Part shown: one piece after another, positions 34,788 through 45,687 of the stretch | Layout: every line of letters begins with the position of its first letter | Position numbering within the stretch: the stretch's first letter is position 1 | Assembly (NCBI GenBank): GCA_002224055.1 | Contig: AZLU01000012.1 | Location: forward strand, 248,001 to 312,000 | Direction of reading: 5' to 3' | From: Pezizomycotina sp. ARF18 | Lineage: Eukaryota > Ascomycota | DNA: 64,000 bases | Made by a program: the position numbers and the translations under genes | The notes under the pieces: model-generated | Told to the model about the DNA's origin: nothing | Database searches by the model: none | Seen by the model: the letters and a program-made list of their open reading frames with translations, nothing else

Positions 34788-35404
34788 AACACCTGGACTT
34801 GACACAGGAGTCAACGATACATTGAAACGAATTTATTTACTCGACGACATTAGAAACGGACGACGATTTACTGGGAATATCGGAAACAAACTGGCAACGT
34901 GGAGCTCGACTCTTTTTCTTTGTCTATTTCATATGTTTGTTGTGAAGGATCACTTGTGGTTCATGATGAGAGGTTCAAAAATGCATCATGAATGTTTCTG
35001 TTATTTTAAAAGCCTCCTCTCTTTTCTCCGGGATCAAGTACACTGGCATAGCGAGGTTTTATTATATCGATATATCTAAAGCGGCATTGTTTTTCGTTTT
35101 TAGTTCTTTATCTTCCTAACTCATGAGAATACTAATACCTTGAAGCCTGTCCTATTTCAATTTCATTTTCAAATTTTTTTTTTTTTCAATTTTATCGTCG
35201 AGATCAGAACTTGCTCAAGTAATCCTGTACAAAACCAGCCAGTAGTTCCTGATAGAGTACAGCGAGAGAACCTCCTTTATTCTTCTTTATTGCCATACCA
35301 GTAGTCTTTGAAAACCATTTAACATTCTGATATACTTAAAAAGTACAGAATATACCGACACCACGATACGTTATGAATTCAACTGCCCAGATTCACAGCT
35401 TTCC
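34788..35404. other. Intergenic between convergent genes
   Basis: About 600 bp, T-rich, shared 3' region; nothing recognisable. Confidence 0.4.
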
Positions 35405-36342
35405 TTAAACGATCCCCCTGACGCCGTACCAATCGACCACCTTAACAGCCGTCGCTAAAGCTACGCACAGGATCATATCCGGAACCAATGTGTCGTCCCC
35501 GCCGAGTATTATTATTAGTAGTACTTTATACAACAAATACAGACTCATCGCGTACTTCAATCCCAACAACGTCTTTCCCCACTTCTTCTCCCCCTCGCCA
35601 TTACGAACGTACATGAACTCCGTACGGGCCGTGTACTTCGTCCCACTCACGACTTCTTCACCAGAGTGCTTTAATCCCGCCTGCTGGAATATTAACGCGC
35701 GACCTAATTTCGGCGTTACGTCGTAGTAACGATCGCCGTCGGGTGCGTAGAAGCGCGTTGCGCCACCTTCTATGGATCCGGGGATAAGTAGATTTGTAAC
35801 GTCAAGAAGGAAGTCTTGTTTTGTAACGTCGTAGTAGCGTCGACGTGCGGCTTAAAGAAGTGCGACGGGTGGTATTGCAGGAACCGCAGGCGGGGTTTAA
35901 AGAGTGTAGCTTCCACGGCGCTACCCTCCTCCATACTTTTTTAGTAGGTTCGAATGTGGATGTCGTTCCTGTGTTCGGTGGCTGTGATAAAATACCGGAA
36001 CCGTAGAAAGGACCTATACCGCCGACTTCGTGCTCTATGTACGGCAGTATACGCCGGTAGAGTTCATCCGCGACGGTGGGTTGTCGAGGAGTATGCGGTT
36101 GCTGTGACGGTACGAGGGTATGACTACGTTTGCGTCGACGGGGCCGACAGCGGCGGGTTTCCAGGGGAGGAGTTTGTGGCGAGGGAGAGGAGGGAGGCGC
36201 ATTCGGAGGGGGAGAGGAGGTCATCGATTACTAGGGCGTAGTGGTTGGAGTAGGAGGGGATGCCGGCTTGGAGGGGGAAGTCGATGCGGTGGGCGGTGAG
36301 GGTGGGCGGGGGGTGTGAGGAGAGGAGGGGTTTGGAGGACAT
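35405..36342 (-). CDS. 2-oxoglutarate/Fe(II) oxygenase, prolyl 4-hydroxylase-like
   Basis: The ATG at 36342 gives MSSKPLLSSHPPPTL and YALVIDDLLSPSECASLL, the usual entry helix of P4H-type oxygenases. It continues WKPAAVGPVDANVVIPS, RHSNRILLDN, VADELYRRILPYIEHEV, WKLHSLNPRLRFLQYHP and the double-stranded beta-helix: HFFKPHVDA (Fe ligands His and Asp, about residues 167 and 169), SFLTLQIYLSPDP, EGGATRFYAPDG, GRALIFQQAGLKHSGEE (third Fe ligand, His about 227), GTKYTARTEFMYVRN (2OG-binding basic residue). A hydrophobic tail follows (YAMSLYLLYKVLLIIIL, ILCVALATAVKVVDWY), suggesting membrane association. Four frame changes are all explained by one missing base in runs at 36164-36167, 36078-36080, 35892-35895 and 35774-35775. 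No intron. All catalytic residues are present, so the real gene is probably intact. Substrate unknown. Confidence 0.8.
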
Positions 36343-37787
36343 GGTTTACAAGGGAGCAGTTAGGAATTCGATGGAAGGGTATAAAATTGAAGTTTGAAGG
36401 TTAACGTGGTAAGGCGGTATCAAGAATACTTTAGTCCAGAGAAAGCTCCAAATCGATAGATAAACAGTGTGCAGGTCTTTCAGATTGAGGGTCTCCTTCG
36501 AGATTTCCAGTTTCCTTTAAATACAGCGTGATTCCAAACGTCAGCTATAATACGGTCGAATTCAACACTCACTAGTAATTCAATTTGATGACACGATGTC
36601 GCAAATAACAGTGTTTTGAGCGGCCTACCCAAATAAGCACTAGATTCTGGCTGCGCCCTTTATTAAAGTCCTCATGAGGATAGCGAGCAAATTCATATAT
36701 CTGTTCTTTCTATACTAATATGGAGGATCGTGTCATGAGATGGTGGTTTTCTCGTATGGGGTTGGAGTTGAAATTCTGTCCTTTTCGGCAGCACAGCCCT
36801 AAGCGAGGCGACACCGATTCCCGATCAGCCCTAACACAAGGAAATGGAACCACGGAAGCAAGTTTTATGAGAAAATCTAGGGGACCGCTAATTCTGACTT
36901 CAATAATCTGAACAACCTAGGATATCAAAAACGAGATAAGAGTCGCGAAAACACTCGGCGGGACTCCCGATGGAAGTGGAGGCAGTTCGATTTTTCGCGC
37001 GTCTATAATCGTTCTAGTAACCCCAGCGGACTATGACATGTATCATTCTATATGCGCGCCAATACCCAAAAAACTAAACTCCTGGGAAAATTTGGGTATC
37101 CTTCCCTTGAAATGAATATAAACATGCCCCGGTACCCTACATTTACCTTAAGATGTTCACTGCAGGTTCAAACCTTCCAAATCATGCAAGTGAGCAAAAG
37201 GATCCGGATTTTATTGAGCATGAGGATTGGAATACACAAGCTATAAGCACGTCTACCTTTAAATACATAAGAATATAGCTAGCTGTGGCTGCTATAATGC
37301 TAATAGCAGGAAAAATAGTGAGGTTCTTTGTTGAGGGCTCAAAACCTAAGGTTTTGGCCAGGTGCGGAGACATCGCGGGTATTCGCTATGGCCGTTGTCA
37401 AGGAGAACAAGCTTTATACGCCAACACTCACAAAAAGAGGTTACCGGAGCTGGCTAAGTTACATGTATCACCAAATCAAAGGGCGTTTTCTGATAGTAGT
37501 ATGAATATTGCTTGATCTCATAACACCGCCGCTTGAGTACGGCCGCGGCCTGGGCAAGCATTCCGAGTGAGCTAGAATGCAATTATAGAGCTTTCCTTTT
37601 TCCTTTCCTTCAAGTTTCAGTCTTTCATCGTGGCCTTATCTATCAGGCTTCATCCGATAGTATGCAAGCTTGTGTCCCTATTTCTTGCCAGCCCAGGTGC
37701 CAGTCTCGGAATCAAGTACTAGTAACGCTATCATAGTTCCCGGTTCGCGTCCGAAATCGTGGAGAAGGAAGATTCTCTTCGAAATAG
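36343..37787. other. Intergenic, no supported gene
   Basis: About 1.4 kb with short open stretches only. Ends at the target-site repeat of the solo LTR. Confidence 0.4.
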
Positions 37788-38040
37788 TGTCGGGGTGTAG
37801 TGTAGTCACTATGAAAAGCAACACACTGTATAATGGATAGTATAATGTAGTAATAGTAAATAGGAGTAAAATCGAGTAGTATTCAACTGACTATCCTCCT
37901 CCGAGGGAGGATGGAAAACTAGCTTCTTTATATACACAACTTCTTAACAGAGCTAGGGGGCATCGTGTGCGTCCTGCTAGGCCGCGCCTTCCCGTGTGCT
38001 CTCGACGCCAAAACACGTGCGCTCTTTCTACACGACGACA
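37788..38040. mobile_element. Solo LTR of an LTR retrotransposon
   Basis: 253-bp element beginning TGTCGGGGTGTAG and ending CTACACGACGACA. The 13-bp ends are imperfect inverted repeats (11 of 13 matching) with canonical TG...CA termini. It is flanked on both sides by ATAG (37784-37787 and 38041-38044), a 4-bp target-site duplication. No internal retrotransposon genes are adjacent, so it is a relic left by recombination between two LTRs. Family (Copia or Gypsy) cannot be assigned from the LTR alone. The matching flanks suggest a moderately recent insertion. Confidence 0.7.
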
Positions 38041-38201
38041 ATAGGTATAGACATTGTCTTGTACCCAGCCTCAGTAATTAATTTTGGCCCTGCGGCAAAC
38101 CAAATTTGCAAAGCGTGCGTGGCTGGGAAAAAAAAGTCTGGGTACGAGACAAGTATAGAGAGGGCCAGAGCACCAAAGCAGAGACCGCATCAATTAGCAT
38201 G

Positions 38202-39895
38202 ACGAATATAGAAAGTCAAGCTTCAGGCAGTATGGCTGCAGCGGAACATTCGTCGGTTCCAACAAAAAGTCCTGGTACCACGACGAAACAGCTTCCTCAA
38301 TCAAAGGTTCTTCGCTGGTGTATAATGAGCTAGCAGCCACCTGCAGATCAAGTCCAGCATATAGATCTCCGCGAGAAACGAATATCAGGGAGGAAGAGCC
38401 CATTGTAGGGGACGACGAGTTAGATTCTGACAACAGCGACTACTCTGAGCTCGAGAGTTCTCTGTAGGCCTTTCACCGTGGCGAAGCCTGGCACCATTAC
38501 GATAATAACGAGTGGCTGCCGCCGAAGAAAATATCGAATGGTCCTGTCCCGCTATCCTAATCCGGAATGCATGGGGAACGCAGACAGCTTTGGTCTATTT
38601 TCGTGGGCCTTTTTACTAGAGGAGGTGCAGAACAACTAGGGCAAATGGCAGCAGACGTTACAGACACTCAGAAGCGCTACCAATCCGACGGCGAGTGGGA
38701 TATAGCGAAAAAGCAGTTACTTTATTCAGGAGCAATTTTCGAGGATGGGAGTGGCGATTTACTGGTGGCAAAGAGTGCGTGTAAGAAAGCAGTGAAGCTT
38801 GCGAGCAGGGCGAGAAAAGCGGCGCCAGAGGAGTTAACAAAAAATGGTCATATCGAAGAAGGCTGCCTAGCATTGATGGTGGATATATTGGAAAACTTGG
38901 GGAGACGACGGATGCCCGTGCATACAGATATCTCTAGTCTAAATGTCTGTCCCCTGCCCAGGCCAAGAAGAAGTTCATCAACAGGTTTATACCGGCGCCT
39001 GCTTCGACCCAACAGGGAAATATTAGTACCTCCACCAATACCCGAGAATAACGATGCCGTCAACCAAACATTGCGTTTTTCCTGGCGGAGCAGAACCTAC
39101 CACGTCGAAAGCCGAGGAGAAAGAAAGCAAAATTTTAACCCCTACTAGTCATATTTGGCCGCCGGCCGATAAAATACGTTTCGCGGAATCTCAGATGTTT
39201 AGGGATCTCAATCCTGATTATTATCCCTCGTTTACGGCCCGAATGTTGCTGAAGCCGATCATTGGAGATGATCCGGGGCCGGGGAAGACATGACACGAAG
39301 CAATTAGGATGGCAATTCTCGAGGCAGTTGAGAATGATCATGTCAAGTTGGTAGAAAAATTACTCTCAGGTAAAGGATCCCCTTTGGCTTACTCTATTCT
39401 TATGGTTCAGGACTAGATGCGGAGTAACACACTGCCGCCTGGGAAATGTGAAATTAACTCAATTTACATAATTTCGGTTTAGATTATGAGCTCAGTAAAG
39501 TGCACTGTAACGAAGGCATTCTACACGTAAAGGAGAGGCCAAGTTGAGATTGTTAAATATTACTGCAGGGTAGACAGTCGGTCGGAGTCAAGGTTAGGGG
39601 CACCACCAGTCAATGCGCGCTGTACACGCTCATCAAATTCCGAGATCTTCCTCCGGAGCGTACAAGAACGCTGCTGAAATGGTTTGTAGCTCGTGGTGCG
39701 TTTGTTGGCATGCAGGATAACAACGGCGAGACAGCGCTGCATTACGCAGCTCGTTTCGGCAATGCTATCGCTGCACAAGAACTAATAGAACTCGGCACAA
39801 ACACCCACCTGACACGTCATGACGGTCGCCTACCCTTGCATCTAGTTGTTCAGGAGGCTCCTAATCCAAACATTGAGGTACTTGGAAGCCTGTAA
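38202..39895 (+). pseudogene. Helical-repeat plus ankyrin protein, decayed paralogue
   Basis: Starts MTNIESQASGSMAAAEHS at 38202. The acidic region (EEEPIVGDDELDSDNSDY) and the block GEAWHHYDNNEWLPPKK align by eye with the acidic region and ALDRYEEKDWVVAE block of the gene at 40404. Next, SACKKAVKLASRARKAA and MVDILENL with DARAYRYL match its SACKNAVRMARKAKQA, MSNILAAL and EARAYRRF. Downstream is an ankyrin module absent from the other copy: AIRMAILEAVENDHVKLVEKLLS, an intron at about 39370-39481 (GTAAAG...TTTAG), DYELSKVHCNEGILHV, RTLLKWFVARGAFVGMQD, NNGETALHYAARFGN, ELIELGTNTHLTRHDGRLPLHL. In-frame TAG codons (for example after ELESSL) and several shifts make this copy probably non-functional. 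Such TPR-like plus ankyrin proteins are protein-interaction scaffolds, some linked to fungal non-self recognition (family knowledge, not shown here). Confidence 0.6.
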
Positions 39896-40403
39896 TCCAA
39901 ACTTGAAGTCTACCGGCGGAAGCTTGGAGGGAAATGCAAACGTACAGAAATTATACGTCCGTTATTTCTGAATCCATTGCGTAAGAAAGTTTCAAGGAAA
40001 GATTATTATTCCACTAAACATCATAACTTGAAGGACTACATGAACCCTCTAGCATTATGCATTGCCATGAACACTGATAGCAAGTCATTTCGTTCTGGCC
40101 AGCTTTCTCAAACTGAACTTTCAAGAGCCTCATTGGCTAAACTTGGAATGCCATCGGCTAATGGCTGTCCAGTTGTCCAGTGGGAAATATGCATGGTGAT
40201 GTGGAGCCTTTTTGATCAGCCTTGTGTTGAATCATATTATCTGAAGGTTTTTATTGATCTTCTAAGTATCCGGAGCTCTTTCCTTTTATAACCCTGCGAA
40301 TTTACCCCTTCATAGGAATAGGAAGCTACGCGAGAGCAAGAAGGGAGGTCTTAAGGACAGAAAAGCTACAGTGCCAATCAAGGACTGAAGTTATGAACCC
40401 ACC
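39896..40403. other. Spacer between the two paralogues
   Basis: An open stretch (about 39977-40291, KDYYSTKHHNLKDYMNP and following) continues past the ankyrin stop. It is not recognisably ankyrin and may be the original 3' end or unrelated sequence. Confidence 0.35.
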
Positions 40404-41498
40404 ATGAATGAGATGACGAGAGCTGCCGGATCCGACATTGAGTCATTCTCAGCTATATATTCAGGATCAAGAAAGCACGAAGCAGTAGAAGCGGGTGACT
40501 TTCTAAGAAACAAATACAAGGAAGGGAAGCACTCGCGAGAGGAAAGTGCCACATCTGGTTCGACAGGCCTCACAACCGTGGAGACAGCGACATGGGGATG
40601 GTCACAGACGATAAGATCGGCTCTAGGGTACTCGTGGGTCAGCGCTACAGAAAGCGAGGGTAAACTGTCGCTGGGGACAACTTCATCAGAAGTCCAGGCT
40701 TTCTCAATGGTTAAAAAGCAGTTCTTGAAACCGAAACGCCGTCGGGTGAGTAACGAGACGCTTATAACAGAATCTGTAACGCGAAAAAAATACACAGCCG
40801 AGTTAAACACCAACGATTCAAACGATATCCCAGCCAAAGACGTGGAAAACAGCACCTATGAAGATAGTGAAGATGTTGAACTTGAGGGGACGCTTTGGAA
40901 TTATTTCTGCGAGGAGGCATTGGATCGGTACGAAGAAAAGGATTGGGTAGTAGCTGAGAGCAGTATCAAAGTCGTCCTTTTGCGATACCCGAGATCAGGA
41001 TTGCAAACAAATATGGACCGTAATCTCAGAAAGTTCAACTGGCTTATAATGCTAGCAATGGCCCAGATTCAGCAACAGAAATGGGCGCGAGCGTTGAAAA
41101 CTCTTCAAAGCATTGGGATTCCGGAGGTATCCGCTAACGATGTCGAGGGTCTTATCGACGCGGCCGTGGTACAGCTCCTCATCACAAGGGCAACTTTTGC
41201 AAACGGTGCTGGGAAACTAGAAGCGTCGAAGAGCGCTTGCAAGAACGCAGTCAGGATGGCAAGGAAGGCGAAGCAAGCAGTATACACCTTGGACACAGGG
41301 GAACAATCCGACCAGCTGGACAAAGCGAGCACGGCCGAATACGACGCTATCAGATTAATGTCCAATATCCTGGCAGCGCTAGGAGAAGATATGGAGGCTA
41401 GAGCGTACAGACGTTTTTATCAAGCTGTAGTACTCCCTTCTCAGGCGGTGGCAGTTTACCAAATGCCACCAATGCTTCAAAACAGCCCAAGCCCATAA
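40404..41498 (+). CDS. Helical-repeat (TPR-like) protein
   Basis: One of the few long uninterrupted genes here: 364 codons from ATG to TAA, no intron. The N-terminal 150 residues are polar (SGSRKHEAVEAGDFL, KPKRRRVSNETLITE, then the acidic TYEDSEDVELEG). The C-terminal 200 residues are amphipathic helices in TPR-like pairs (NYFCEEALDRYEEKDW, WLIMLAMAQIQQQKWARAL with KTLQSIGIP, AAVVQLLITRATFANG, EASKSACKNAVRMARKA, RLMSNILAALGEDMEAR). The WARALKTLQ and A-x-x-Y/F spacing suits tetratricopeptide repeats, but no exact consensus is claimed. It lies 500 bp downstream of a decayed paralogue on the same strand that also carries ankyrin repeats, so this is a tandem duplication in which only this copy stayed open. 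No signal peptide or membrane segment. Confidence 0.7.
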   Translation: MNEMTRAAGSDIESFSAIYSGSRKHEAVEAGDFLRNKYKEGKHSREESATSGSTGLTTVETATWGWSQTIRSALGYSWVSATESEGKLSLGTTSSEVQAFSMVKKQFLKPKRRRVSNETLITESVTRKKYTAELNTNDSNDIPAKDVENSTYEDSEDVELEGTLWNYFCEEALDRYEEKDWVVAESSIKVVLLRYPRSGLQTNMDRNLRKFNWLIMLAMAQIQQQKWARALKTLQSIGIPEVSANDVEGLIDAAVVQLLITRATFANGAGKLEASKSACKNAVRMARKAKQAVYTLDTGEQSDQLDKASTAEYDAIRLMSNILAALGEDMEARAYRRFYQAVVLPSQAVAVYQMPPMLQNSPSP

Positions 41499-43420
41499 AA
41501 ATAGAAAACAGGATATCAGGAGTTGAACTTTCCTGGATCTAGGGCTTGTTAGCCTCGAGACATGTACCAGCTCTCCAGGACCACCGGCACTTCCCGTAAT
41601 CATTCCTTCTTCCTACTTGTTCCATGATGCCGCTTTTAAATTTTTCATTTTGTTGTATTAATTATATTTAAATACTCCTGTAAATTCCAATCAAGAAACT
41701 TTAGCCTTATATATCCAGAGATAGCCAGCGGTTCCCGAACCGTGGACAAGGATGTGACAAAACGTGGCAGTACACGTTGTAATCTCAGGGGCAATTAGAA
41801 AGCTCTTATATCGTGCATATGCAGGGTCTTATAAAACTAATAGCTGCCAAGCGCCTCCGGTTTTCGGAAGCTATCAGATTATTCTTCCAGTGAAGACATC
41901 GTGGGCGAGGCATTTTAGCCCACGTTTCTCTCAACCTTGGGGGTACGTCCTAATATTTGGCCGCTTCTCTGCATCCTGGAGCTCTAACTTGAAGCCCCTG
42001 TCGCGGACGAATTCTTCTCCTTTCGCATCAAAGCGATGTTACCGTCTGGAGTGTAGCCAGGACTAGGTTCGGGTAAGGAAGCTTAAAAAAATTGCGAAAC
42101 GAAGCCGCGATGGTTATACAAAGCGACGACTTATAAAATGGAAAGACATGTCAAGGAGTTCACCAACATGGGTGAATATACAGAGTTAATAATCAGTCCG
42201 AATATTGACAGAATTAAGCACTGTACGTCTGTTTGTAGACTGTTATTTTTAAAAATAATTTTAAAAATAATTTTAATCCTGCATGCCTATCAGGGAAAGC
42301 CCTGTCATCCTCTTAACGCTTTGCGTAACGTTACTCCGCTCCGCCTTCGTTTCTAGGATCTGACTGGTAGTAAGCCTGATCCGTCTGACGATTTAGATAT
42401 CCGGCTAGGATTATGAGTTTCGGAAGGTACATGCCAATTCTCCAAGACAATTTTCCGGCGGCTCTCCGCTATTCTGCGAGAGACGATATTTGAAGACATT
42501 GGTCGGCAAAGTTGGTCAACCTTTATAGTGTTCTTTTGCCTCGTCGTGAGGATATTTCTACCAAGACAGCAACAATGAGAACTTGTGCCGGCATGGACTC
42601 GGAGCTAAATTTATGAGATGAAACCCTTGTCATTACAAACTAACTTGAATCATCAAGATCCCTGGCAGGAGACAACCGCTTTCAACCTTCTCTAATAGGA
42701 GCTGCGAATGCAGAGGTGTTCTTATAATCATAATGAGAACGGCGCAGTTCACTGAATAGAATTTAGTGAAACGGTTATCCTCCAGCCAGACACAGCCACG
42801 CTTTTCCAATAGGCTAATGGGGCCATTTTCCAAAACGAATCTCTCCATAGTTAGGCGGAGAATTAGGACCGAGGTTACTGGGATCCGTTAAGATCCATCC
42901 GTTTTTTAGGTATTACAAACATCTGGAAGAAGTTACAACAGGAATTACTTCGTCATGAGTTCCGCAGACAAGCTTCCGGTAAATCACCTCGGGTACTTTC
43001 TTGAACATCGAATGATCGCATGGGTTCCTGATAGAACGATGATCGGAACCCACAATTATTCTTCTTCTATCTCGAAACGGCTCACTTTTCTTCTCGAACA
43101 AGGAAGCTCACGCTGCTGCCAGGGTACAACGTTTTCTGACGATGATATGCATTCTAATTTTATTAGTCTGGCTAGACCTGACTTTTCACCCGGGCTAATG
43201 GGTGCAAGGTAGCAGCAGCAGCTTACCCTTGTATCCCAGGTCTTACTGAACTGGCTGAAGCTCTGTTTCCGCGAACTGTGTCAATCATGACTCTATAGGG
43301 TACTCGTACTACTGCACTAACGGGCCGTTGTCTCTTTCTAGGCGCCCGGTGTGAGGTATTTCAGCCTCATAGAACCTTTCGAAACACCTGCAGCGGTAAA
43401 CAAGCCTTCCAAATTTCTGA
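41499..43420. other. Intergenic, no supported gene
   Basis: About 1.9 kb. A short AT repeat (TAAAAATAATTT twice, 42249-42275) is the only structure noted. Ends in the chitosanase promoter. Confidence 0.4.
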
Positions 43421-43428
43421 TATATAAA
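43421..43428 (+). promoter_or_regulatory. TATA box of the chitosanase gene
   Basis: TATATAAA, 132 bp upstream of the ATG, followed by a pyrimidine-rich CT leader (CTCTTTCACTATCC), a typical fungal highly expressed promoter layout. Confidence 0.5.
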
Positions 43429-43559
43429 GGGGACCACTCAGCCCTCTTTCACTATCCTACTCTCCCATCATCATTATCATCCAAGCCTCCATACATTCAT
43501 TCGCAATAATCCCTCGTTTCTTATAAACTCCAATCGTTCTATCGCACCCACTATACAAA

Positions 43560-44699
43560 ATGGTCGTCAAGTCCACAGTCCTCTCGGTCCTCCTGGCCTC
43601 TTCGGTCTCGGCGCTTTCCGTCCCGTCCGCCATCCAATCCTTCTACAACAACGTCAAAAACGGCGGCTGCAAATCCTACGTAAACAACAGAAGCAACCTG
43701 AACGATGGACAAGGCCACTCCGGCTTCGGCTTCTGCGCTGACACGGCGAACGTCATCTACTTGTCCGGCAAGAACTCCCTGGGCGACATGGACATCGACT
43801 GCGACGGCGCGCACAACTGCGGTGGCAAGAGCAAAGATTTCCAGAGCGGAACCGCCTTCGATGATATCCTCAGCGACAACGGATACGGCATCAAGACTCT
43901 CGACGCCAGCGTACACTCATTCGTAAGTAATTCCTATTGCTACCTTCCAATTCTGTATCATAACTCCACAAATATCCGTAAATTATACTGTAGTTTCACA
44001 TATAGGATTTTACTCTGGGAATAAACCCTGCTAACCATAAAACCAAAAAAAAAAAAAACAGGCTGTACTGGGAACGTGCCACGTAGACCTCCAAAAGTCC
44101 AGCGCGCTGAAGCCGCTCGCGCTCGTCGCCGTCGTGTGCAACAACCAGCTCTTCTACTCCGTCTGGGGTGATACCAACGGCTGCGACAACAATGACGCCA
44201 CCGGCGAAGCCTCCATCTCCCTCGCGCAAATGTGCTTCCCCAACGAAGGCCTCAACGGCGATAACGGCCATACCGACCACGACGTCCTCTACCTCGCCTT
44301 CACGGGAGACGACGCCGTCGTCGGCCCAACAACGCGAACTGGAAAACGAAAAATGCGAACGACTTCCAGGCGAGTCTCAAGGCGTTCGGCGATAGCGTTA
44401 TTCAGAAGAAGTTCGGCGCAACGCCGCCGACTGGTCCGTCGCACCCGCCTACCTCGACCCCGAACCCAGGTACATGCTCGTGGGCTGGACACTGCACTGG
44501 CGCGAAATGTAAGAGTGATGATGACTGCTCGGATGAGCTGACGTGCAAGAGCGGCGTGTGCGGTGGTTCGGGAGGTAGCAACCCGCCGCCGCCTCCCCCT
44601 ACGTGCTCGTGGGAGGGTCACTGTGTGGGAGCCAAGTGCAAGAGCGAAAATGACTGCTCTGATGAGCTGACCTGCCAGGCAGGCAAATGCGCCGCTTAA
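43560..44699 (+). CDS. Secreted chitosanase, glycoside hydrolase family 75, with duplicated Cys-rich tail
   Basis: Endo-acting hydrolase of chitosan in the cell wall or environment. Exon 1 (43560-43922, 121 codons) begins with signal peptide [20 protein letters not shown]75 hallmarks follow: [63 protein letters not shown]...CAG intron (43923-44061) holds an A run at its end. Exon 2: [32 protein letters not shown] (catalytic Asp about 158), [16 protein letters not shown] (catalytic Glu about 170), [16 protein letters not shown]. One base is missing in the C run at 44325-44327, after which [18 protein letters not shown] closes the domain. A Pro-rich linker then leads to two copies of a 30-residue six-Cys module (CSWxGHCxGAKCKS, DCSDELTC, KSGxC) separated by a Gly/Pro linker, ending at TAA 44697-44699. 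About 333 residues. The tail modules resemble small Cys-rich appendages of other fungal wall-acting enzymes. Confidence 0.9.
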
Positions 44700-45091
44700 A
44701 GGGGGAAGAGAGTCGCTCGCTTTCTCGGATTCTTTTTAGAGTGTGAAGGGCTATAGACGGATTATTTTGTACACATAACATAATAGATTGTTTTCAATTT
44801 GTATAAAGGCATTGTAATCATTACCTATGAATCTATGAGCTATTATTGTCTAAGTATATGAGAAAATCCATCGTTGCACACCTCGCAGCTTCTTCTAGAA
44901 GGACATTTCACTACGTATTATGAAGACAACGCTATTGTCGCCTGATAATCTAGAAAATAGCAGTACATTCGACGCAAATTTTTCAATAGAGGTCATGTAT
45001 GTATGTACCGAGAACTTTCGATACTTCTAGATTACTATCCAAGCATGGACAACAAGTAAATCTGACAGACACGCCACATTCGCAGAATCTT

Positions 45092-45687
45092 TTAAGCTTC
45101 ATTTTTAAAGTCCGGAACACTAGAGAAACACGCGAAGCAATCGTTCTCAGCTAAAGCCCGTCTCGCGACAAACTGGAGTAAGTCTCTCTCAGCAAGAAAA
45201 CCCCCACAACATTTCTTAAAGCTCCTTCCGCTGTGGTTAAATAGCTTTTCCATCCAGAAGTTTGATCTTGCTCCTGCGAATTCAGTCGCCTCCACATTCC
45301 GGAAGTAAAGTGCCGTTAATCGCAAGCTTTGACTCGTTGAAGCTTCCCCAATATGAAAGATGGAGTTCGCCCGAGCATAGGCCGCTTCCAAAGCAAGGAA
45401 TGAGAGGAAGGCCGGAGAAGAGCGGGAATTACTGCGTTATCAGTTAGCTGCAATGTAATCAAACAACGCCTGTTAGACAAATCGCTTTCGTCAATAACCA
45501 ACGAGCAATTCTTAGCAAAAGAGAGCGCCGTGGTCTGACTTTTTCTAATTCCTTCGGGCTCCACCAATCTCCACCAAAACATGCAGGCTATTTTATTGCA
45601 ACATGCAGTGACACTTCCTTGTTTTCTGGTTGGCGGACCACGGAGTTTAACACTTCTTCGCCTAATTTTAGTGGTCGATCGTCGCAA
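45092..45687 (-). pseudogene. Possible decayed gene, unknown
   Basis: Two overlapping minus-strand stretches read like one protein split by a shift near 45390: LSFAKNCSLVIDESDLS, RRCLITLQLTDNAVIPAL, then AAYARANSIFHIGEAS, LRLTALYFRNVEATEFAG, WMEKLFNHSGRSFKKCC and ENDCFACFSSVPDF. No ATG is found for either part and no domain is recognised. Confidence 0.25.

Noticed and set aside
38041-38202. CxxC-like peptide ICKACVAGKKKSG just after the solo LTR, reminiscent of a retroelement integrase entry
   Set aside because: Too short, outside the target-site duplication, and no neighbouring domain of any retroelement.
40391-40855. 154-codon minus-strand open stretch
   Set aside because: Antisense shadow of the intact 364-codon gene.
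43551-43916. Minus-strand open stretch over the chitosanase
   Set aside because: Antisense shadow of the GH75 exon.
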